From Burkholderia contaminans (GTDB lineage: Bacteria > Pseudomonadota > Gammaproteobacteria > Burkholderiales > Burkholderiaceae): a DNA stretch of 64,000 bases. Under the pieces are notes generated by a model. The model made no database searches. It was not told the DNA's origin and saw nothing but the letters and a program-made list of their open reading frames with translations. Below, piece by piece: positions 54,054-64,000 of the stretch. The stretch lies in the NCBI RefSeq assembly GCF_029633825.1, contig NZ_CP090641.1, forward strand, positions 2,914,001 to 2,978,000, in the 5' to 3' direction. Positions within the stretch are counted from its first letter, which is position 1. Every line of letters begins with the position of its first letter. A program made the translations under genes and the position numbers.

Positions 54054-55022
54054 TTACTTGCCGGTCGCGCTGCCCGTGCCGTGCACGAGGCTGTCGTTGG
54101 ATGCGGGCGCAACGATCGGGCCCGCGATCGGCGCTGCTGCCGCGTCCGCTTCCGCTTCGCGGCGCAGGAACGCGATCAGTGGATCGAGCAGCCGGTGCCG
54201 TGTCGACGGGTTGCGGCGCAGCACGAAGCGCCACGACGCGGCGCGCTCGAGGCCCGGCCTCAGTGGCACGAGGCGCCCGCTGCGCAGCTCGGGTTCGATC
54301 AGCGGCGCGCGACCGAGCGCGATGCCCGCGCCGCCGACCGCCGCGCCGATGACCTGGCTGAAACTGCTGTAGCGGACGATCTTCGTCTCGAAGTCGCCCG
54401 GCAGGCCGAACTCCGTGGACCAGTTGCGCCAGTCGATCTCGGGGCTGTTCTCGTGCATCTCCTGAAGCAGCCGGGAGCGGCACACGTTCACGGAGGCAAA
54501 CGGATGCAGTTCGGGGCTGCATACCGGGAACACCGTTTCCTGCAGCAGGATGTCGTCGTCGGCCTGTAGCCGGTGCGCGGGCACGTGCACGATCGCCAGA
54601 TCGACGCCGCTGCGCGCGAAATCCGGTTCGTCGTCGAGCACGACGGCATGCAGCGGCGTGTCGGGATGAAGCGACGAGAATTCCGCGAGGCGGCGTGCGA
54701 GCCACATCGCCGAAAACGGCGCGTTGGCGGATACGGTGAGCCGTTGCGCGGTGCCGCGAATTTCCGCACAGGCGTCGGTCAGCCGCGACAGCGCATCGCT
54801 GACCGCCGGCAGCAGGCGTGCGCCGGCCGGCGTGAGGCTGATGCCGCCGAGCCCCGTACTGCGTTCGAGCAGCCGCGCGCCAAGCGATTCCTCGAGCGCG
54901 CGAATCTGGTGACTGACCGCGCTCGTCGATACGTTCAGTTCCGCCGCCGCGCGCGCGAACCCGCCGAGGCGGACGGCCGCCTCGAAAGCTCGCAATGCGC
55001 TGAGGGGAGGGAGGTGCGACAT
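54054..55022 (-). CDS. LysR-family regulator, GcvA type, divergent to the fused ABC exporter
   Basis: The 322-residue protein has the GcvA-like start LPPLSALRAFEAAVRLGGFARAAAELNVSTSAVSHQIRALEESLGARLLER and a co-inducer domain from residue 90. The C-terminus is longer than usual and rich in Ala and Pro. It is divergent from the large ABC exporter gene with an 11-base palindrome between, so it probably controls that exporter. GcvA-like regulators often respond to amino acids or beta-lactam-like signals; the effector is unknown. Confidence 0.85.
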   Translation of the reverse strand: MSHLPPLSALRAFEAAVRLGGFARAAAELNVSTSAVSHQIRALEESLGARLLERSTGLGGISLTPAGARLLPAVSDALSRLTDACAEIRGTAQRLTVSANAPFSAMWLARRLAEFSSLHPDTPLHAVVLDDEPDFARSGVDLAIVHVPAHRLQADDDILLQETVFPVCSPELHPFASVNVCRSRLLQEMHENSPEIDWRNWSTEFGLPGDFETKIVRYSSFSQVIGAAVGGAGIALGRAPLIEPELRSGRLVPLRPGLERAASWRFVLRRNPSTRHRLLDPLIAFLRREAEADAAAAPIAGPIVAPASNDSLVHGTGSATGK

Positions 55023-55035
55023 GCGGGGTATTGTA

Positions 55036-55046
55036 GTTGACTCAAC
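55036..55046. promoter_or_regulatory. Small LysR-type palindrome before the ABC exporter
   Basis: GTTGA and TCAAC flank one base (GTTGACTCAAC), 14 bases from the LysR start and about 95 from the exporter ATG. A second GTTGA follows at 55051. Its position fits an operator for the divergent pair. Confidence 0.45.
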
Positions 55047-55141
55047 ACCCGTTGAAAAATCATCTTTTGCCGCGCACGGGCCGCGCGGGTAGCCTCGATC
55101 CGGTCAAGAAAAAACATCATCGGACACGACTGGAGGGCTTC

Positions 55142-58681
<3,540 letters not shown>

Positions 58682-59223
58682 GCGACGCTGCATCGGCGCG
58701 CGGCCGGCCGATAGGGCCGCGCATATTCCGCAACATGCGTTGAGCCGCGCCGGCGGATGCCGGCATCGCGCGGGCAGCCGCTCCGGCACGACACGGTGCC
58801 GTGTCGAAGCGCCGACGATCCGCGCTGACACACCCGCTGACACCCGCACGGGCGGCGGTGGTTGTCGCGCCCCGTCGCGCCGTCATCCCCCTCTCGCGTA
58901 ATGCCCGGGACGGGAAACCCGCCAGACCAGACCGCGTCACCACCAACCGCTCCCCACGCGCCGCTATCGGCCGGCGCATCACGATCCGGCCGGGCATTTC
59001 GCCCCCGGGCCACACGCCCTTTCCTCCGATTTATCCACCCGCGCGCCCCGGGTTTGTCTCGACGCATTTACCTGTTGCGCACTTTTTTGTTGTCGTAGTA
59101 TCGCCGTTGACAACACTTGTTGCACTAAGGTCTAATTCGACATCGCATGTTGCGGTGCGGCTTGATGTCGTCGTTCCGCCGGCCGCGTGGCCGGCCCATC
59201 GCTCAATCATGCGGAGAGAAACC
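58682..59223. other. Long intergenic region upstream of the amino-acid ABC importer
   Basis: These 542 bases contain no convincing gene. The first 380 bases are GC-rich without signals. The last 150 are AT-richer and carry the promoter described at 59107-59136. Confidence 0.5.
59107..59136 (+). promoter_or_regulatory. Sigma-70 type promoter of the amino-acid ABC operon
   Basis: A perfect -35 box TTGACA (59107-59112) and a near-consensus -10 box TCTAAT (59131-59136) are 18 bases apart. They lie about 88 bases before the binding-protein ATG. This is the best promoter visible in the window. Confidence 0.65.
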
Positions 59224-59976
59224 ATGAGTCGCCGTTCCTTCCTGAAAGCCGTCGCGGTCGTTGCCGTGCTCGGCGCAAGCCTCGCGCACGCGGACACCAG
59301 GACGCTCGTCGTCGGGACCGACACGTCGTTCATGCCGTTCGAGTTCAAGCAGGGCGACAAGTACGTCGGCTTCGATCTCGACCTGTGGGCGGAGATCGCG
59401 AAGGACCAGGGCTGGAAATACACGATCCAGCCGATGGATTTCGCGGGCCTGATCCCGGCGCTGCAGACGCAGAACATCGACGTCGCGCTGTCGGGCATGA
59501 CGATCAAGGAAGAGCGCAGGAAGGCGATCGACTTCTCCGCGCCGTACTACGACAGCGGGCTCGCCGCGATGGTGCAGACCGGCAACACGACGGTCAAGTC
59601 GATCGACGACCTGAACGGCAAGGTGATCGCCGCGAAAACGGGCACCGCGACGATCGACTGGATCAAGGCGCACCTGAAGCCGAAGGAAATCCGCCAGTTC
59701 CCGAACATCGACCAGGCCTATCTCGCGCTCGAAGCCGGCCGCGTCGATGCCGCGATGCACGACACGCCGAACGTGCTGTTCTTCGCGAACAACGAGGGCA
59801 AGGGCAAGGTGAAGGTCGCGGGCCAGCCGGTCAGCGGCGACAAGTACGGGATCGGCTTCCCGAAGGGCAGCGCGCTGGTGCCGAAGGTCAATGCGTCGCT
59901 CGTGAAGATCAAGGCCGATGGCCGCTACGCGCAGATCTACAAGAAGTGGTTCGGTGCCGAACCGCCGAAGATGTGA
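59224..59976 (+). CDS. Periplasmic binding protein of a glutamine-type amino acid ABC importer
   Basis: The 250-residue protein has a signal peptide of about 23 residues ending AHA. The mature protein is of the GlnH/HisJ solute-binding family: LVVGTDTSFMPFEFKQGDKYVGFDLDLWAEIAKDQ, then DVALSGMTIKEERRKAIDFSAPYYDSG. The pattern of FEF, GFD and R-x-x-x-x-FS fits glutamine-like ligands. It binds its ligand in the periplasm and passes it to the permease encoded 66 bases downstream. The genes that follow suggest the natural ligand may be an acylated or modified amino acid. Confidence 0.88.
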   Translation: MSRRSFLKAVAVVAVLGASLAHADTRTLVVGTDTSFMPFEFKQGDKYVGFDLDLWAEIAKDQGWKYTIQPMDFAGLIPALQTQNIDVALSGMTIKEERRKAIDFSAPYYDSGLAAMVQTGNTTVKSIDDLNGKVIAAKTGTATIDWIKAHLKPKEIRQFPNIDQAYLALEAGRVDAAMHDTPNVLFFANNEGKGKVKVAGQPVSGDKYGIGFPKGSALVPKVNASLVKIKADGRYAQIYKKWFGAEPPKM

Positions 59977-60042
59977 GCGTGACGCCGCAACAGCGCGCGG
60001 CCGGGTGGCCGCGCCGGTCTTGAATCGAACGGGGAGCGACAA

Positions 60043-60699
60043 GTGAATTTCGATTGGTCGGCGATCTGGGCGGCGTTGCCGGACCTGATGGACGGGGTCC
60101 GGTTGACGGTGTTCATCGCATTTTTCGGGCTGGTGGGCGGCTTCATCGTCGGGATGATCGCGGGCATGTTCCGCGCATACGGACCAAAGGCGATGAACGT
60201 GCTCGCACAGGTTTATATTGAATTGATCCGCGGCACGCCGATCGTCGTGCAGGTGATGTTTTTGTATTTCGCGCTGCCGCTGCTCGCGCATATCCGCATC
60301 GACGGCCTGACGGCCGCGATCATCGCGATCACGGTGAATTCCGGCGCGTATCTCGCGGAAGTGGTGCGCGGCGCGCTGCTGTCGATCCCGAAGGGGCTGA
60401 CGGAGGCAGGGCTCGCGATGGGCTTGTCGATGCCGCGCGTGCTGCTGAAAGTGGTCGGCCCGCTGGCATTCCGGCGCCTGATTCCGCCGCTCGGCAACCA
60501 GTGCATCGTGAGCCTGAAGGACACGTCGCTGTTCATCGTGATCGGCGTCGGCGAGCTGACGCGCAAGGGGCAGGAAATCATCGCGGGCAATTTCCAGGCG
60601 GTCGAGATCTGGACGGCAGTGGCTGTCCTTTACCTGTTGCTGACCGGCGCCATGACGTTGACGCTGCGGCTCGTCGAAAGAAGGATGCGCATCCTATGA
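60043..60699 (+). CDS. Inner membrane permease of the glutamine-type ABC importer
   Basis: The 218-residue protein starts with GTG at 60043. It has five membrane helices and the binding-protein-dependent permease pattern [41 protein letters not shown] (about 110-150), the EAA loop that docks the ATPase. [21 protein letters not shown] near residue 62 is typical of the HisM/GlnP family. Its stop overlaps the ATPase start (ATGA). It probably forms a homodimer, as only one permease gene is present. Confidence 0.88.
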   Translation: MNFDWSAIWAALPDLMDGVRLTVFIAFFGLVGGFIVGMIAGMFRAYGPKAMNVLAQVYIELIRGTPIVVQVMFLYFALPLLAHIRIDGLTAAIIAITVNSGAYLAEVVRGALLSIPKGLTEAGLAMGLSMPRVLLKVVGPLAFRRLIPPLGNQCIVSLKDTSLFIVIGVGELTRKGQEIIAGNFQAVEIWTAVAVLYLLLTGAMTLTLRLVERRMRIL

Positions 60700-61424
60700 G
60701 CATGATCGAATTCCAGAACGTGTCGAAGAGCTTCGGCCACGTGCCGGTGCTGAAGCATATCGACCTGAAGATCGACGCGGGCGAGGTGGTCGTCGTGATC
60801 GGCCCGTCCGGCTCGGGCAAGTCGACGATGCTGCGCTGTATCAACGCGCTCGAGAAAATCACCGGCGGCGAACTGCTCGTCGACGGCCAGAGCGTGCGCG
60901 GCAACGCGGCGACGATCCGCAACATCCGGCTCGAAGCCGGCATGGTGTTCCAGCAGTTCAACCTGTTTCCGCAGATGACCGCGCTCGAGAACGTGATGTT
61001 CGGGCCGATGCAGGTGCGCGGTGCGTCACGCGCCGAAGCGCGCGACCAGGCGATGGCGCTGCTCGACAAGGTCGGCCTCGAATCGCGCGCGAATCATTAT
61101 CCGTCGGAGCTGTCGGGCGGCCAGCAGCAGCGTGTCGCGATTGCGCGTGCGCTCGCGATCCGGCCGCGGCTGATGCTGTTCGACGAGCCGACGTCGGCGC
61201 TCGATCCGGAATTGCGCCACGAAGTGCTGAAAGTGATGCAGGATCTCGCGACCGAAGGGATGACGATGATCGTCGTCACGCACGAGATCGGCTTTGCGAA
61301 GCGGGTCGGCACGCGCCTGCTCTTCATGGATCAGGGCGGGATTGCCGAGGACGGCCATCCGGTCGAGCTGATCGACCGGCCGCCGACCCCGCGCCTGAAG
61401 GAATTCCTGAAACACGTGTCCTGA
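60696..61424 (+). CDS. ATP-binding protein of the glutamine-type ABC importer
   Basis: The 242-residue protein has Walker [10 protein letters not shown] near residue 36, the Q-loop [22 protein letters not shown] near residue 84, the signature [15 protein letters not shown] near residue 137, Walker [15 protein letters not shown] near residue 162 and the H-loop [12 protein letters not shown]. All are those of the GlnQ/HisP family. It overlaps the permease gene and completes the importer. The peptidase gene starts 20 bases later, so the operon continues. Confidence 0.9.
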   Translation: MSMIEFQNVSKSFGHVPVLKHIDLKIDAGEVVVVIGPSGSGKSTMLRCINALEKITGGELLVDGQSVRGNAATIRNIRLEAGMVFQQFNLFPQMTALENVMFGPMQVRGASRAEARDQAMALLDKVGLESRANHYPSELSGGQQQRVAIARALAIRPRLMLFDEPTSALDPELRHEVLKVMQDLATEGMTMIVVTHEIGFAKRVGTRLLFMDQGGIAEDGHPVELIDRPPTPRLKEFLKHVS

Positions 61425-61444
61425 ACGAAACCGAACCCTCCGAC

Positions 61445-62494
61445 ATGCCGCTTTCCCTTTCCCCCGTCATCGCCGGCGCGCCGTTCGACCTCGGCGTGCG
61501 CCTCGGCGAGCTCGCCCGGCCCGTGTTCGATGAATACATGCAGCAGAGCAGCGCGTGGCAGGCCGTGCGTCGCTGGCGCGGCCATCCGTTCGTCGCCGCG
61601 CTGCGGCAGGCTGCGCTGGCCGCGTATCCGCATCTCGTCGCGGAGCTGGACGGGATCGCGGCGGGCATCGGCTGGCGGGCGGAGGACATCTTCCTGTGGA
61701 ACTGCCGCGGCGAACTGATCCACAACGCGCCGGATGGCTGCACGACGCTTGCCGGGCGCGACGCTCACGGCACGCGCTGGATCGCGCACAACGAGGACGG
61801 CGATCCGTACCTGCGCGAGCGCTGCCTGCTCGTCGACGTGCAGCCGGCGGGCAAGCCCGGCTTCGTCAGCTTCTATTACCCCGGCTCGCTGCCGGGCCAT
61901 ACCTTTGCCGCGAACCGCGCGGGCATCGCGCAGGCGATCAACAACCTGCGGATCCGCACGCCGGCAGCGGGCGTGCCGCGGATGATCCTCGCGCGCGCCG
62001 TGCTCGATGCGACGTCGCTCGACGCGGCGGCCGACGTGCTGCGCACGCATGCACGCGCGAGCGGGTTTCATCACACGCTCGGCGCGACCGGCGATGCACG
62101 GCTGCTGAGCATCGAGGCGAGCGTCGCGCGCTGTTCGGTGACCGACGTCGCGCGGCTCGCGGGGCACGCGAACCATCTCGTGCACGCCGGCTGCGATGCC
62201 GAAGCGCAGATCGTCACGCAATCGTCGGCCGACCGTCAGCGTCGCGTCGACGCGCTGACGCCCGCCATCGACGCGATCGATGAAGCCGCGCTGCGGCGCG
62301 TGCTCGGCGATCGCGCGCCGGAAGGGCTGCCGATCTACCGCGACGATCCGGCCGACCCCGACGACGAGAACACGCTGGCCACGGCCGTGTTCGCGATCGG
62401 CGCGGCATCGATCGATTTCACCATTCACCAACACGGCACGCAGCGTTTCGCGACGCGCATCGTGCCGTCCGGACGCGCGCACGACGCGTCCTGA
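61445..62494 (+). CDS. C45-type peptidase / acyltransferase-like Ntn hydrolase
   Basis: The 349-residue protein resembles the acyl-CoA:6-aminopenicillanic acid acyltransferase family (peptidase C45). Cys99 in NAPDGCTTLAGRD is the expected self-processing nucleophile. It is followed by WIAHNEDGDP with Asn116, the hallmark NxD-type motif, and GFHHTLGATGDARLLSIEAS near residue 216. These enzymes cleave or transfer acyl groups on amino acids or lactams. It lies in a transport operon and before an aminotransferase gene, so it probably deacylates an imported N-acyl amino acid or peptide. No signal peptide is seen, so it works in the cytosol. Confidence 0.8.
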   Translation: MPLSLSPVIAGAPFDLGVRLGELARPVFDEYMQQSSAWQAVRRWRGHPFVAALRQAALAAYPHLVAELDGIAAGIGWRAEDIFLWNCRGELIHNAPDGCTTLAGRDAHGTRWIAHNEDGDPYLRERCLLVDVQPAGKPGFVSFYYPGSLPGHTFAANRAGIAQAINNLRIRTPAAGVPRMILARAVLDATSLDAAADVLRTHARASGFHHTLGATGDARLLSIEASVARCSVTDVARLAGHANHLVHAGCDAEAQIVTQSSADRQRRVDALTPAIDAIDEAALRRVLGDRAPEGLPIYRDDPADPDDENTLATAVFAIGAASIDFTIHQHGTQRFATRIVPSGRAHDAS

Positions 62495-62509
62495 TCCATG
62501 AGGCAACGC

Positions 62510-63844
62510 ATGACGACCGTTTTCCATCGCGCTCCGCGCGCCACCTTGCCCGTTGCCGTCGCAGGCGACGGCATCGAGATCATCGACTCGACCGGCAAAC
62601 GCTATATCGACGCGTGCGGCGGCGCGGCCGTTTCGTGTCTCGGCCACAGCAACCAGCGGGTGATCGACGCGATCAAGCGGCAGGCGCAGCAGCTGGCGTA
62701 CGCGCATACGTCGTTCTTCACGACCGACGTGGCTGAAGAACTCGCCGACCGGCTCGTCGCTGCCGCGCCGGCCGGCCTCGAGCACGTGTATTTCGTGTCG
62801 GGCGGCTCCGAGGCGGTCGAGGCCGCGCTGAAGCTCGCACGCCAGTATTTCGTCGAGAAGGGCGAGCCGCAGCGCCGCCATTTCATCGCGCGACGCCAGA
62901 GCTATCACGGCAACACGCTCGGCGCGCTCGCGATCGGCGGCAACGCGTGGCGGCGCGAGCCGTTCCTGCCGCTGCTGATCGAGGCGCACCACGTGAGCCC
63001 GTGTTATGCATACCGCGACCAGCAGGCGGGCGAAACCGACGAAGCTTATGCGCAGCGCCTCGCGGATGAACTCGAACAGAAGATCGTCGAACTCGGCGCG
63101 GACAACGTCGCGGCGTTCGTCGCGGAGACGGTGGTGGGCGCAACGGCCGGCGCGGTGCCGCCGGTGCGCACGTACCTGAAGAAGATTCGCGCCGTGTGCG
63201 ACAAGTACGGCGTGCTGCTGATCCTCGACGAGATCATGTCGGGCATGGGCCGCACGGGCTACCTGTACGCGTGCGATGAAGACGGCGTCGCGCCCGACCT
63301 GCTGACGATCGCGAAAGGGCTCGGCGCGGGCTACCAGCCGATCGGCGCGACGCTGGTGAGCGATCGCATCTACCGGACGATCGTCGACGGTTCGGGCTTC
63401 TTCCAGCACGGCCACACGTACCTGGGCCACGCAACCGCATGCGCGGCCGCGCTCGAAGTGCAGCGCGTGATCGCCGAGGAGAAGCTGCTCGACAACGTGA
63501 AGGCGCGCGGCGAGCAACTGCGTGCATCATTGCGCGAGCATTACGGCGCGCACCCGCATGTCGGCGACGTGCGCGGCCGCGGGCTGTTCGTCGGCGTCGA
63601 GCTCGTGCGCGATCGCGACAGCAAGGCGACGTTCGATCCCGCGCTGAAGCTGCATGCGGCGGTCAAGCGCGAAGCGATGCAGCGCGGCCTGATGGTGTAT
63701 CCGATGGGCGGGACGATCGACGGCGTTCACGGCGATCACATCCTGGTCGCGCCGCCGTTCATTTGCACCGCGCAGCAGATCGATACGATCGTCGAGCGGT
63801 TGTCGGGCGCGATCGGCGCGGCGCTCGCGTCGGCCGGCGCGTGA
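62510..63844 (+). CDS. Class III aminotransferase (PLP)
   Basis: The 444-residue PLP enzyme has the class III pattern. YFVSGGSEAVEAALKLARQY near residue 84, RQSYHGNTLGALAIGGN near residue 128, LILDEIMSGMGRTG near residue 236 with the PLP-contacting aspartate, and the Schiff-base lysine Lys269 in TIAKGLGAGYQPIGA are all intact. Likely substrates are omega- or beta-amino acids such as those handled by omega-amino acid:pyruvate transaminases. I chose the ATG at 62510 because GAGG sits six bases before it; another ATG four codons earlier is possible. It follows the peptidase gene and probably uses its product. Confidence 0.85.
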   Translation: MTTVFHRAPRATLPVAVAGDGIEIIDSTGKRYIDACGGAAVSCLGHSNQRVIDAIKRQAQQLAYAHTSFFTTDVAEELADRLVAAAPAGLEHVYFVSGGSEAVEAALKLARQYFVEKGEPQRRHFIARRQSYHGNTLGALAIGGNAWRREPFLPLLIEAHHVSPCYAYRDQQAGETDEAYAQRLADELEQKIVELGADNVAAFVAETVVGATAGAVPPVRTYLKKIRAVCDKYGVLLILDEIMSGMGRTGYLYACDEDGVAPDLLTIAKGLGAGYQPIGATLVSDRIYRTIVDGSGFFQHGHTYLGHATACAAALEVQRVIAEEKLLDNVKARGEQLRASLREHYGAHPHVGDVRGRGLFVGVELVRDRDSKATFDPALKLHAAVKREAMQRGLMVYPMGGTIDGVHGDHILVAPPFICTAQQIDTIVERLSGAIGAALASAGA

Positions 63845-63876
63845 CCGTATTCGTCAAACCTAGTCCGGACTTCGCC

Positions 63877-64000
63877 ATGACGAACAGATTGCCTCCGTTC
63901 GATCCCGCATCGGCCACCGATGAGCAGAAGGCCGTGCTGGCCGACATTCTCAGCGGCCCGCGCGGCAACCTGAACGGGCCGTTTCTCGGCTGGATCGCGA
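63877..64000 (+). CDS. Carboxymuconolactone decarboxylase-like protein, partial
   Basis: The frame starts MTNRLPPFDPASATDEQKAV and continues to the window end without a stop (LADILSGPRGNLNGPFLGWIA). The motif RGNLNGPFLGW is typical of the carboxymuconolactone decarboxylase/AhpD-like family. It begins 32 bases after the aminotransferase stop on the same strand, so it is likely in the same operon. Only about 41 residues are visible. Confidence 0.6.
   Translation, partial: MTNRLPPFDPASATDEQKAVLADILSGPRGNLNGPFLGWIA

Overview
The window looks like a piece of a Burkholderia chromosome, most likely of the Burkholderia cepacia complex. It is very GC-rich with strong third-position G/C bias, and it is packed with LysR regulators, ABC and MFS transporters and aromatic or amino-acid catabolic genes. 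The assignment rests on gene style and order, not on a database search. I see no rRNA, tRNA, CRISPR array, integrase or intact insertion sequence.

Layout. (1) 0.1-11 kb: a nicotinate degradation island with nicR, a molybdopterin subunit, nicF, nicX, nicD, nicE, nicC and nicA, then a second nicB-like locus that keeps its cytochrome c part but has a shortened, frameshifted molybdopterin part. Together they take nicotinate through 6-hydroxynicotinate, 2,5-dihydroxypyridine, N-formylmaleamate, maleamate and maleate to fumarate. Three similar GTGTAC-centred sites are candidate NicR operators. (2) 11-17.5 kb: a small lipoprotein, the valine-catabolic pair mmsA-mmsB with an MHS-type transporter and a divergent LysR gene, and an SRPBCC protein. 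(3) 17.5-23.1 kb: a HAD dehalogenase, a GAF-PAS-GGDEF-EAL protein and a wspF/wspR-like pair, so this is a c-di-GMP region. (4) 23.4-28.1 kb: small unknown proteins, a DUF969-DUF979-DUF2891 operon, and debris of a phosphonoacetaldehyde-dehydrogenase-like gene. (5) 28.1-36.8 kb: a siderophore receptor, then an asparagine-to-fumarate set (asparaginase, LysR, aspA, ansP) and an esterase. (6) 37-40 kb: a vapB antitoxin with a broken vapC, then yjcH-actP for acetate uptake, closed by a strong terminator.

(7) 40.4-45.5 kb holds the most unusual system. It is a tight five-gene operon in which a membrane-bound sensor carries HAMP, PAS-like, Hpt and CheA-like ATPase domains but no CheW-like domain. Beside it are a sensorless membrane-anchored protein with an MCP-type hairpin, two CheX-like proteins that share the C-terminal tail GELELF, and a CheY-like receiver. 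No CheW, CheR, CheB or complete receptor lies next to it. I read it as a minimal, self-contained chemosensory-type phosphorelay with an unknown output.

(8) 45.5-48.6 kb: a truncated YdcZ transporter, a lipoprotein, and two DUF3592 paralogues around a secreted protein, with a stray copy of the 5' end of the enoyl-CoA hydratase gene found at 51.3 kb. (9) 48.6-55 kb: LysR, DHA2 efflux pump, enoyl-CoA hydratase, alanine racemase, MAPEG protein and another LysR. (10) 55.1-64 kb: a fused two-module CydDC-type ABC exporter, then a polar amino-acid ABC importer followed by a C45-type peptidase, a class III aminotransferase and the start of a carboxymuconolactone-decarboxylase-like gene that runs off the end.
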